Assembly (NCBI GenBank): GCA_017937125.1
Contig: JAGBEH010000001.1
Span: 856,378-920,377 of the forward strand
DNA length: 64,000 bases
DNA from: Alistipes sp.
Lineage (GTDB): Bacteria > Bacteroidota > Bacteroidia > Bacteroidales > Rikenellaceae
Direction: 5' to 3'
This document shows positions 36,154 through 44,142 of this stretch, one piece after another; position 1 is the first letter of the stretch, and every line of letters starts with the position of its first letter. The notes under the pieces are model-generated. The model worked only from the letters and a program-made list of their open reading frames with translations, did no database searches and was not told the origin of the DNA. The position numbers were made by a program, and so were the translations under genes.

Positions 36154-36266
36154 TCTTCTTCCATCCGGACTATAACCGTCGGTATCGGAATTTCACCGAT
36201 TCAGTCCCTCAAAAGGGAGTCGTGGACTATGACCACCGGTAGGGAGTTTCACCCTGCCCTGAAGAT
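36154..36266 (-). promoter_or_regulatory. FMN riboswitch (RFN element)
   Basis: Read on the minus strand, the conserved RFN blocks occur in order: TCTTCAGGGCAGGGTGAAA, CTCCCTACCGGTGGT, ATAGTCCACGA, a variable CTCCC/GGGAG-type stem, TCGGTGAAATTCCGA, ACCGACGGTTATAGTCC and GGATGGAAGAAGA. The terminal stem TCTTC/GAAGA closes the aptamer. It lies ~105 nt upstream of the TonB-dependent receptor and is oriented towards it; the divergent glucanotransferase is on the other strand. Confidence 0.95.
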
Positions 36267-36317
36267 TATTTCGGCGCAAATATACGGAAAAATTCCCGAC
36301 GTTAGCGAAAAAAATGT

Positions 36318-36325
36318 TATTTTTG
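36318..36325 (+). promoter_or_regulatory. Predicted -7 promoter box of malQ
   Basis: TATTTTTG, 25 bases before ATG 36351. It argues against a start at the upstream TTG 36333, which would sit at the transcription start. Confidence 0.45.
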
Positions 36326-36350
36326 TTATCCATTGAATGAATACCTCTGT

Positions 36351-38582
36351 ATGAATATACGCAAAATCAGGGAGAAAGGAGCCGACGGCAGCCGAGTGTT
36401 CGGTTCTTCGGCATTTACCGACGTAATCTTTTCGCGCACGGGCACAGCAGGGATATCATCCTCTGCCGCAGAGGGCGACATAGAGATCCGCGTCTCGGCG
36501 GCAGGCATCTCCCCGACGCAAACCCTGTGCATCGTCGGCAGCTGCGACGCCCTCGGATGCTGGCAGCCGGAACATTCCGTCGAATTGGCGGATTCGGAGT
36601 TCCCGATATGGAGCGTTCGCCTGTCGTCCGAAAAACTCCCGTCACGCTTCGAATACAAATTCATAGTCAGGGACCGCCTTACGAAAGATTTCGTAGCGTG
36701 GGAAGAGGGGTGCAACCGCATATTCGAATACGCCCCGCCCTCCGACGGCGAAACCGCGGAAATCGAAGTGCGGGCATTCGACAATCCCGTAAAATGGCAC
36801 GGCGCGGGAGTGGCGATACCGGTATTTTCCCTGCGCTCGGAAGGCGATTTCGGCATCGGCGAATTCCGCGACCTGTGCCTGCTCGCCGACTGGGCTGCCG
36901 CCACGGGGCAGTGCATCATACAGATTCTGCCCGTAAACGACACCACGCACGACGGTTCGTGGCGCGACTCGTACCCCTACAGCGCAAATTCGGCTTTCGC
37001 CCTGCATCCGCAATACATATCGCTGAAAGACGTCGGCATATTGAAAGATCCCGCCGAACGGGAGCGGTTCGACCGCATCGGGCAGGAACTGAATATGACG
37101 GCGGATGTGGATTACGAACAAGTAAATCGTATGAAGCACGAATATCTGCACGCCGTCTACGACGAATGCGGAGAGGAAACGCTGCACACCGAAGATTACG
37201 ACGATTTCTTCACCCGCAACGCATCGTGGCTCGTACCTTATTCCGCATACAGCGTCCTGCGCGACCTGAACGGCACGTCCGACTTCTCCTCGTGGGGCGA
37301 GTATGCCGTGTACGACAGCGCAAAAATCGAGCGCTTCTCCGCCGAATATGAACGCGAAACGGGATATTACCGTTTCGTACAGTACCACCTGCACCGCCAG
37401 TTGCGCGCCGCACGCGATTACGTCCACTCCCGCGGAGTGATTCTGAAAGGGGATATTCCGATAGGCATCAGCCGTACGAGCGCCGATGCGTGGGTATTCC
37501 CCGAATTCCTGCATATGGATTCATCGGCAGGCGCACCGCCCGACGACTTCTCCGTAAAGGGACAAAACTGGGGATTCCCGACATACGACTGGCAACGTAT
37601 GGCACAGGACGGATATGCGTGGTGGCGTGCACGATTGGCAAAAATGAGCGACTATTTCGACGCTTACCGCATCGACCACATACTCGGTTTTTTCCGCATA
37701 TGGGAGATTCCCGACAACGCCGTCAGCGCGCTTGCGGGTCATTTCAATCCGGCAATGCCCTTTTCCGAAGCGGAAATCTCTTCATACGGATTCGAGTTCG
37801 ACCGTGCGCACCACACGGCACCTGTTTCGGAAAGCGAAAACGTACTTTTCATCGAGGACCCGCGAACTCCCGACAGATGGCATCCGCGCATCGCGGCGCA
37901 TTCGACCGAAATATACGGGCATCTTTCGGACAAGGACAAAAAGGCTTTCGACCGTCTGTACGACGACTTTTATTATCGTCGGCATAACGATTTCTGGCGC
38001 CGTTCGGCTATGGACAAGCTCGTACCGCTGATTTCGGCGACGAGGATGCTCGTATGCGGAGAGGATCTCGGGATGATTCCCGCCTGCGTCCCCGACGTTA
38101 TGCGCGAGCTGCAAATCTTGTCGCTCGAAATAGAACGTATGCCCAAGACATTCGGCACAGAGTTCGACGACACGGGGAAATACCCCTATCTGTCCGTCTG
38201 TTCGCCCTCTACCCACGATATGTCCAATATCCGACTGTGGTGGCAGGAGAATACGGAGCGCAGCAAACGATACCTTAACGATATTCTCGGAATCGGGGGC
38301 GACATAACGCAGGAATGCCCGCCCCGAATTTGCGAGATGATCATTCGCCGGCAACTCGATGCCGCATCGATACTCACCGTCATCCCGTTGCAGGACTGGC
38401 TTTCGACTGACGGCGAGCTCCGCCGCTCGCAGCCTTCGGAGGAGAGGATAAACGACCCCTCCGACCCGCACCGATACTGGCGATACCGTATGCATCTGAC
38501 ACTCGAGACATTATCGGCTTCCGACGGCTTCAATTCGCGGATCGGCGAGATGATATGCGCTTCGGGACGGAGAGCGCGATAG
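36351..38582 (+). CDS. malQ: 4-alpha-glucanotransferase (GH77) with one CBM20
   Basis: 743 residues from ATG 36351. An N-terminal starch-binding CBM20 (~residues 45-140: 'TLCIVGSCDALGCWQPEHSVEL', 'RFEYKFIVRD') is followed by the GH77 barrel. 'WRDSYPYSANSAFALHPQYISL' is a GH77 motif, 'YRIDHILGFFRIWEIP' holds the catalytic Asp nucleophile, 'CGEDLGMIP' the Glu acid/base and 'SPSTHDMSNIRLWW' the third acidic residue. The enzyme moves alpha-1,4-glucan segments in maltodextrin metabolism. Plant DPE2-like and many Bacteroides relatives have two CBM20s and are about 890 residues, so this one has a single CBM. No signal peptide; cytoplasmic. Confidence 0.94.
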   Translation: MNIRKIREKGADGSRVFGSSAFTDVIFSRTGTAGISSSAAEGDIEIRVSAAGISPTQTLCIVGSCDALGCWQPEHSVELADSEFPIWSVRLSSEKLPSRFEYKFIVRDRLTKDFVAWEEGCNRIFEYAPPSDGETAEIEVRAFDNPVKWHGAGVAIPVFSLRSEGDFGIGEFRDLCLLADWAAATGQCIIQILPVNDTTHDGSWRDSYPYSANSAFALHPQYISLKDVGILKDPAERERFDRIGQELNMTADVDYEQVNRMKHEYLHAVYDECGEETLHTEDYDDFFTRNASWLVPYSAYSVLRDLNGTSDFSSWGEYAVYDSAKIERFSAEYERETGYYRFVQYHLHRQLRAARDYVHSRGVILKGDIPIGISRTSADAWVFPEFLHMDSSAGAPPDDFSVKGQNWGFPTYDWQRMAQDGYAWWRARLAKMSDYFDAYRIDHILGFFRIWEIPDNAVSALAGHFNPAMPFSEAEISSYGFEFDRAHHTAPVSESENVLFIEDPRTPDRWHPRIAAHSTEIYGHLSDKDKKAFDRLYDDFYYRRHNDFWRRSAMDKLVPLISATRMLVCGEDLGMIPACVPDVMRELQILSLEIERMPKTFGTEFDDTGKYPYLSVCSPSTHDMSNIRLWWQENTERSKRYLNDILGIGGDITQECPPRICEMIIRRQLDAASILTVIPLQDWLSTDGELRRSQPSEERINDPSDPHRYWRYRMHLTLETLSASDGFNSRIGEMICASGRRAR

Positions 38583-38622
38583 CGCCCGAAATAAATTTGT
38601 CGCAAAAAAACTCCGCATAATT

Positions 38623-38652
38623 TTGCTCGATCAAATTTTTCTATTACCTTTG
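38623..38652 (+). promoter_or_regulatory. Promoter of the tRNA gene
   Basis: TTTG at 38623-38626 and TACCTTTG at 38645-38652 (18-nt spacing) fit the Bacteroidetes consensus; the tRNA starts 19 bases later. Confidence 0.6.
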
Positions 38653-38671
38653 CACTCGCTTTAAGAGTTTC

Positions 38672-38745
38672 GGCGGGATAGCTCAGCTGGTCAGAGCGCA
38701 TGATTCATAATCATGAGGTCGAGAGTTCAAGTCTCTCTCCCGCTA
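38672..38745 (+). tRNA. tRNA-Met (CAT)
   Basis: 74-nt cloverleaf. Acceptor GGCGGGA pairs with TCCCGCT (first pair G-T); D arm GCTC...GAGC; anticodon stem CATGA/TCATG with loop TTCATAA, anticodon CAT at 38706-38708; T arm contains GTTCAAG. Discriminator A is followed by CCT, so the 3' CCA is not fully encoded. It is most like the elongator Met tRNA; tRNA-Ile(CAT) needing lysidine is the alternative. Confidence 0.93.
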
Positions 38746-38758
38746 CCTGAAAACGGAC

Positions 38759-38794
38759 AAATCGCGAATTGAAAAACAATTCGCGATTTTTTTT
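38759..38794 (+). terminator. Strong intrinsic terminator after the tRNA
   Basis: Arms AAATCGCGAATTG and CAATTCGCGATTT enclose a short A-rich loop, followed by a T8 run. Confidence 0.9.
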
Positions 38795-39004
38795 GCACCG
38801 CAGCCAAGTTCCGTTCATAAAATGCGGATACACGAATCCGCTTATTCCAAAACACCTATCTCTCATTCGTCCGTCTCCATAACACTGCCATCCCCGTAAT
38901 TTCATATATATTTACAACTGTCGGACGATTCGTAACAAAAAATATTTCCTCATACAATCGTTTGGCATACAATATGTTACAACCTACTTTCCGATAAAAA
39001 CCGA

Positions 39005-39013
39005 GGGGGGGGG
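39005..39013 (+). repeat. G9 homopolymer tract 4, upstream of the pilus promoter
   Basis: Nine G followed by AATTTTT in non-coding DNA, 41 bases before the predicted -7 box of the pilus operon. A change in length could alter the spacing of upstream regulatory sites. The rest of the ~370-base gap between the tRNA terminator and the pilus gene holds this tract, the promoter box, the palindrome and AT-rich DNA. Confidence 0.95.
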
Positions 39014-39054
39014 AATTTTTCGATTTGAAAATTTTTTAATTAAGTTTTTTGCTA

Positions 39055-39062
39055 TAACTTTG
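39055..39062 (+). promoter_or_regulatory. Predicted -7 promoter box of the pilus operon
   Basis: TAACTTTG fits the consensus. A TTTG at 39024-39027 is 27 nt upstream, too far for a normal -33 element, so the promoter may depend on an activator. The leader would be ~100 nt. Confidence 0.5.
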
Positions 39063-39069
39063 TGCTTCA

Positions 39070-39085
39070 CATTTCAGCTGAAATG
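39070..39085. promoter_or_regulatory. 16-bp perfect palindrome, possible operator
   Basis: CATTTCAGCTGAAATG starts about eight bases after the -7 box of the pilus promoter, at the expected transcription start. The position fits a repressor site or a small 5' hairpin. Confidence 0.5.
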
Positions 39086-39167
39086 ATATCTGCTCGAGCC
39101 TTACGGACGTTCCGCATATAGGAATATCGGGCAGACGAATTTCCGAACAAATTTATTTTATTACGGA

Positions 39168-40483
39168 ATGAAACGCATAATTTCCATCATATCGACGGCA
39201 GCAGCCGTTCTGACCTCAATACAAGCTATTGAGTGTCAGAACGTTGTGTCGCTCGGGGGGGGGATTTGCAGCCTGTCGGCAGTACTTCCGTAGCTGAAAG
39301 TTTCGCACTTTACTATCGTAACGACCGAATCGACATAGACGAGGAGTATCTCGATAATTCGGTTCGGATAAATCACATCAAAGACTATCTGGCGCGTTCT
39401 CCGCGCATAGACAGCATCACCGTCTACGCCTACGCATCGCCCGAAGGCATCTATGAACGCAATGTTCTGCTCGCGCGCAAGCGTGCCGAAGCGGCCAAAC
39501 GCTTCATTCTCGCGAATATTCCCGCCGATCGCGAATTCGACCCGTCTTCCATACGGCTACGTCCTATGGGCGAGAACTGGGACGGCCTGCGCAGGGAGAT
39601 CGAAGCCGAATATCATCGTACGGACCGTGCACGCGTGCTGGAAATCCTCGACGCTTCGGTCGGGAACGACACGAAAAAGTGGCGCCTGCGACAACTCGAC
39701 AACGGCAATACCTACAAATACATAATACGCAACCATATGCCCGAACTGCGTTTGGCCACTTGGATATGCGTCTGGACCCATCCCGTGGAAAAATGCGAGA
39801 TGACGCCGCCCGTCGAGATACGGTTCGACAAGCCTGCCGCCGTCAGACCCGTCGGTTCAACGCCTGAAATTGCGACCGCCGCACAGGCCGCTCTCCGCCC
39901 CGAATACGATAAACGGACCGTTCTCGCCCTGAAAACCAATATGCTCTACGATGCGGCCACGTGGCTCAATTTCGCCGTAGAGGTGCCTTTCGGCAGACGT
40001 TTCTCCCTGCTCTACGAGCATCATTGCCCGTGGTGGGTTACGGGGAGCAACAGATACTGCCTCGAATTCCTCTCCTTCGGAGGCGAATTCCGCTGGTGGG
40101 TGGCTCCGCGCCCGCGGGGCGAAAGCAGCAAACTCGTCAAGCGCGACGCGCTCGTCGGCCACTTCATCGGACTATACGGGATGGGCGGCAAGTTCGACCT
40201 TCAGGCCAAGCGGGCAGGATGCTATCAGGGCGAATTTATCAGCATAGGACTTACCTACGGTTACTCGATGCCGCTATGCAAACGGCTGAACATCGAGTTT
40301 TCCATCTCGGCAGGATATGCCGAGATACCCCACCGGCACTATATCCCTACCGCGAACTACGACCTGCTCATACGCGACCGCAGCAAGTCGGGTACGTGGC
40401 ACTACGTAGGTCCGACAAAGATCGAAATAGCCCTCGTCTGCCCTATTCTGGCCAAATATCGCAAGAAAGGAGGTAACCGATGA
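39168..40483 (+). pseudogene. DUF3575 outer-membrane protein heading the pilus operon, out of frame at a G9 tract
   Basis: ATG 39168 encodes a signal peptide ('MKRIISIISTAAAVLTSIQA') that runs into the G9 tract at 39255-39263 and stops at TAG 39291. The rest of the protein continues in another frame to 40483. Adding one G gives a continuous 438-residue protein reading 'VVSLGGGDLQPVGSTSVAESF'. An OmpA-like segment (~residues 75-120, 'IDSITVYAYASPEGIYERNVLLARKRAEAAKRFIL') precedes the C-terminal DUF3575 beta-barrel-like region ('RTVLALKTNMLYDAATWLNFAVEVPFGRRFSLLYEHH'). DUF3575 genes start type V pilus operons in Bacteroidales. As written the protein lacks a usable signal peptide, so it is probably a phase-OFF allele. 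It overlaps the next gene by 4 bases. Confidence 0.88.
39255..39263 (+). repeat. G9 homopolymer tract 5, just after the signal peptide
   Basis: Nine G followed by ATTTGC, at codons 30-32 of the DUF3575 gene. Ten G (or seven) would join signal peptide and mature protein. Confidence 0.95.
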
Positions 40484-41520
40484 CACGCCGTATCGTATAC
40501 CTGCTGTTCGCCGTCGCCGTTCTTGCGATCTGCGGCTGCAAGCGCCGTCCGCTGGTCGATATGGAGAATATGCACTATGTCCGTGTGTATCTCGATGAGG
40601 AGCTGCTCAACGTCACTACGGGATTCTACGACGAGAGCCGCCGTAAACCCGCCTACAAGAGACCCGACATTATGCGAGTCGCTCTTTTCGACCCGATTAC
40701 GGGGACGGTCGCGAGCGAGCGCTATCTGCGCGGGCGGGGACGCGACGAAAGAGGCAGCTATTGCGACGGGTATATCTTCGCCGCCCCGGGCGACTATCGT
40801 CTGCTGACCTACAATTTCGGCACCGAATCGACTCTTCTGCGCCGCGAGAACGACTACGCAGGGGTCGAAGCCTATACGAACGAAATCGCCACGCACCTCT
40901 ACAACCTGCTGCCGAGCCGTGCCGACGGGAGCGACGGCGAACGCATCGTATATATGCCCGACCATCTGTTCGCCGCCGGCGAGCACGTGCACATACCCTA
41001 TACGGGACATGTAGACACACTCCGCAACGGCAATGGCGAACGGTTCTTCACCGCACACAGCTTGGTAAAATCCTATTATATGCAGATTCGGGTCAAGGGT
41101 ATGCAGTATGCATCGACGGCCGTATCGTTGCTGACAGGTATGGCCGGGTCGGTATCGGTGCACGACGGACGTATGCATACCGACAACCCTGCGACACTCT
41201 ATTTCGAGATGCAGCGCTCCGACGACAAGAATGCCCGCGACGACGGGACTGTCGTCTTATATACCACTTTCCACACATTCGGCAAACTGCCCGATGCGGG
41301 AAACAGGCTCGAAGTATCCTTCGACTTCATCACCACGGGCGGGCGCGCATTGAGTGCGACGCTCGACATTACGGACAAGTTTTCGGAACCCGATGCGGTG
41401 GAACACCAATGGATTCTGCTCGATCAAATCATCGAAATTCCCGAGCAGCCGTCGGGCGGCGGCGGATTCACGCCCGGCGTTGGCGATTGGGGCGACATAT
41501 ACACGGACATCATTATCTGA
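40480..41520 (+). CDS. DUF5119 pilus-associated lipoprotein (anchor-like)
   Basis: 346 residues. The signal peptide ends in 'VLAICGCKRR', a lipoprotein-type Cys at about residue 20. The remaining beta-rich protein ('YVRVYLDEELLNVTTGFYDESRRKP', 'MRVALFDPITG', 'GDYRLLTYNFGTESTLLR') fits DUF5119, a relative of Mfa2/FimB-type anchoring subunits that regularly follows DUF3575. The C-terminus is Gly-rich ('PSGGGGFTPGVGDWGDIYTDIII'). It probably anchors or initiates the pilus at the outer membrane (inference). It starts inside the DUF3575 gene, so its translation may drop when that gene is out of frame. Confidence 0.82.
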   Translation: MTRRIVYLLFAVAVLAICGCKRRPLVDMENMHYVRVYLDEELLNVTTGFYDESRRKPAYKRPDIMRVALFDPITGTVASERYLRGRGRDERGSYCDGYIFAAPGDYRLLTYNFGTESTLLRRENDYAGVEAYTNEIATHLYNLLPSRADGSDGERIVYMPDHLFAAGEHVHIPYTGHVDTLRNGNGERFFTAHSLVKSYYMQIRVKGMQYASTAVSLLTGMAGSVSVHDGRMHTDNPATLYFEMQRSDDKNARDDGTVVLYTTFHTFGKLPDAGNRLEVSFDFITTGGRALSATLDITDKFSEPDAVEHQWILLDQIIEIPEQPSGGGGFTPGVGDWGDIYTDIII

Positions 41521-41584
41521 CACTGACCGAACATAAACAAACTGATATACAAACTGATACACAAACACAACCAATTTTTACACT

Positions 41585-42637
41585 ATGAAAAAATTATTCT
41601 TTGCAGCAATTGCAGGTGCAGCACTTGCAAGTTGCGTTTCGAACGAAGCCGAGATCGCTCCCAAAGCCGACAGCAGGATCAGCTTCGCAGCGCCGCTCGT
41701 ATCGAGCATCACGCGCGTCTACGAGGGCGAAATCTCCAATCCCTATCCCAACAACGAGAAGTTTACCGTTTTCGCCAAGTACTACCCCACAACATTCTCG
41801 ACATGGACGGCAGGCGAATGGTACATCGGTACGGCAGACGGCGGTGTCGATGTAGCGTACAACGCTTCGTTGAACGGCTGGGCGCCCGACGGCACCGAGT
41901 ATTATTGGCCCAAGAACGGCTCGCTGACATTCTACGCCTATTCTCCCGCAGACTATGAAAGCTGGAAACCCGCTATCACGGCATCAGAACAGATGCAGGC
42001 CACGGCCGTATCGATACCTGCCGATGCCGCCGACGTAGACCTCCTGTACAGCGAGCTGGCAAAAGACAAACATGCAAATGACAACATCGAGAACAACAAC
42101 GGCAACAGCGAGTATTACGGTGTCGAACTCAAATTCAAACACGCACTTTCGTCGATTCAATTCAAGGTTAAGTTGGACAGCGAGTACAAGACCGACATCA
42201 AGCTGAACAAGATCGAACTCAAGCAGGCGAAATCCGAGGGTACGTTCTCCTGGACCCTGTCAGCCGATGAAAATCCGACATGGGAAGCTCTCACTGCTCC
42301 GCTGGACTATACAGTAGTTTCGGGCATCGATCAGATAGTAACCACGGTAGATACCGCCGAAGCAGTCGCACAGGCCGTACCGATGATTCTGCTGCCTCAG
42401 ACGCTGACCGACGTCGTAGCCGAGGTGACCTACACGATCGACGGTCGCGAGTCCACGACCGACATCAATTTGTCCGAACTGAAGCACGGCGAGCAGGCGG
42501 CAGCCGAGTGGCAGCCCGGGAAACGCTATATCTACACGATTACGTTCTCGCTCAAAACTATCTATTTCGACCCGACCGTCAGCGACTGGGATACCGTCGA
42601 GGTATCTTATCCGAAATCGGAACTCGAGAATGCATAA
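41585..42637 (+). CDS. Fimbrillin-family pilus subunit (major-subunit candidate)
   Basis: 350 residues, lipoprotein signal 'MKKLFFAAIAGAALASCVSNE' (Cys at residue 17). The N-terminal half has 'FTVFAKYYPTTFSTWTAGEWYIG' and 'WAPDGTEYYWPKNGSLTFYAYSPAD', characteristic of Mfa1-like fimbrillins. 'VELKFKHALSSIQFKVKLDS' and 'KRYIYTITFSLKTIYFDPTVSDWDTV' are the C-terminal fimbrillin signatures. Type V pilins are exported as lipoproteins, cleaved at the cell surface and polymerised by strand exchange. No Arg-gingipain-like cleavage site was confirmed. A 64-base gap from DUF5119 may allow separate expression. Confidence 0.88.
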   Translation: MKKLFFAAIAGAALASCVSNEAEIAPKADSRISFAAPLVSSITRVYEGEISNPYPNNEKFTVFAKYYPTTFSTWTAGEWYIGTADGGVDVAYNASLNGWAPDGTEYYWPKNGSLTFYAYSPADYESWKPAITASEQMQATAVSIPADAADVDLLYSELAKDKHANDNIENNNGNSEYYGVELKFKHALSSIQFKVKLDSEYKTDIKLNKIELKQAKSEGTFSWTLSADENPTWEALTAPLDYTVVSGIDQIVTTVDTAEAVAQAVPMILLPQTLTDVVAEVTYTIDGRESTTDINLSELKHGEQAAAEWQPGKRYIYTITFSLKTIYFDPTVSDWDTVEVSYPKSELENA

Positions 42638-42869
42638 TCGCATAACGGCAAACCCTACAGGGCGAGGGTGAATCCGCCCGAACAATTCGGGGAGAGGCGA
42701 TACTCTCCCCGAGTACGACACCGCCGCCGAAGCGGCCTGCAAACCTGCCGTGCCGAATCGGTACGGGTACCGAGCAGCGCCATTGCGGCGGTCCGCCTCG
42801 CGGAGACTGCGTCGGTATGCAGACGCTCCGCCCGACGAGGCGGGATTTATTCGGATATTGAATGTATTT

Positions 42870-44141
42870 ATGAAAAAGATTCTGGTACGATATGCCTTGA
42901 CGGCAGTTCTGCTCGCAGGGTGCGGCAAAGACGCGGACACATCCTCATCCGCGCCGCAGCCGAGCAGTTCCCCCGTCGTATTCGGTGCCGCCAACAGCGT
43001 ATCCGCGGCAGCAGGCAGGAAGAGCCTCATAGGCAACCGCGAGGAGGGCAAACCTATGGAGAACGGAACGACGACTCTCGCAGAGATATGCACGCCGACA
43101 GTCGGCGGGGAGGCGATCGCCGTCTGGGGCGATTATTGTCGGAACGGTATTCCGAGCGACCGTGCGGAGTACACGACCGTTTTTCGCGACACGCGCCTTG
43201 TCTACGACAACAATGCTGGAACCAATCCGCACAGCGCCTGGAACTACCGAGGGTCGGCGCAATATTGGATGAATGACTGTTCGTACCGTTTCCGTGCCTA
43301 TTTTCCGGCGACGGTCGAGCCTATTTCGTCGTCGAACGTTATGACGCTGTCGCTCGAATATCAGTCGAACCGCGCGCAGGACGACCTGATGGTCGCCTAC
43401 AACGAAGCCGATACCGCAGCGCCTTCATTCGATCCTACCGACCCCGTAGAGCTATATTTCCGCCATACGCTTGCGGCATTGCGGTTCAGGTTCGAGCTGG
43501 GCTACGGCAATTCCGATACGATAACGGCCTGCTGGCTGGAAAACGGAGTACGGGACGATTTCGCCGTGGCGGGCATTCTCTTCTGCGAACGGCGCGAATC
43601 GGGAGGCCGCATATTCACCGTGCAGAACCCGCCGCAAGAGAACGAACTCGACGCCTATTTCCGTTGGATGAAAGGCTATTGCCCCGAACCGATATACGAC
43701 AGGTTCTACAAGTGGAGTTGCACCGACGGCAACGGTCTGCAACTCGAAACGGAAGTCGTAAACGGAACGGTGAACGTAATCAAGTCCGCCGTGGCATACG
43801 ACTGCACGAAAGATGCCACCGCCGAGGGCGAACTCTTCACGCAAAACGGCGGCTGGCTGCTAATCCTGCCGCAGGAGTCGTCGGGCAACCTGCAATTGTG
43901 CTTTCAAACCGAACACGGAGGCAACTCGACGGTCTTTCGCGTCAATATTCCTAAGGACACGACAACCCGGCTTTACGAAAACGGCGTTCCCAAAGCAGAC
44001 GAAGCGGGTAATCCCGTATACGGATGGCGTGCCGGCAAGCGCTACTCCTACACGGTGCGCATCCGGAAGAGCGACCTGCAAGTCTCGCTTGCCGTAGCCG
44101 ACTGGAATATGAGGTATTCATCGACCCAAATCGAATTTTAG
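42870..44141 (+). CDS. Fimbrillin-family pilus subunit (accessory)
   Basis: 423 residues from ATG 42870; a longer in-frame reading upstream has no signal peptide and is rejected. Lipoprotein signal 'VRYALTAVLLAGCGKD' (Cys about residue 17). It shows fimbrillin hallmarks: 'AIWNYRGSAQYWM'-like context ('SAWNYRGSAQYWMNDCSYRF'), 'VELYFRHTLAALRFRFELG' and the C-terminal 'GWRAGKRYSYTVRIRKSDLQVSLAVADW'. The last ends one base before the next gene starts. A Ser/Pro-rich linker follows the Cys. The ~230 bases before it carry no other gene. Confidence 0.82.
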   Translation: MKKILVRYALTAVLLAGCGKDADTSSSAPQPSSSPVVFGAANSVSAAAGRKSLIGNREEGKPMENGTTTLAEICTPTVGGEAIAVWGDYCRNGIPSDRAEYTTVFRDTRLVYDNNAGTNPHSAWNYRGSAQYWMNDCSYRFRAYFPATVEPISSSNVMTLSLEYQSNRAQDDLMVAYNEADTAAPSFDPTDPVELYFRHTLAALRFRFELGYGNSDTITACWLENGVRDDFAVAGILFCERRESGGRIFTVQNPPQENELDAYFRWMKGYCPEPIYDRFYKWSCTDGNGLQLETEVVNGTVNVIKSAVAYDCTKDATAEGELFTQNGGWLLILPQESSGNLQLCFQTEHGGNSTVFRVNIPKDTTTRLYENGVPKADEAGNPVYGWRAGKRYSYTVRIRKSDLQVSLAVADWNMRYSSTQIEF

Positions 44142-44142
44142 A

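Noticed and set aside
38711-38905. 64-codon minus-strand frame over the tRNA region
   Set aside because: It overlaps the tRNA and its terminator and has no support.
39233-40483. DUF3575 gene starting inside the downstream frame at 39233
   Set aside because: No ATG-led signal peptide there, whereas the upstream frame supplies a perfect signal peptide that joins after one added G.
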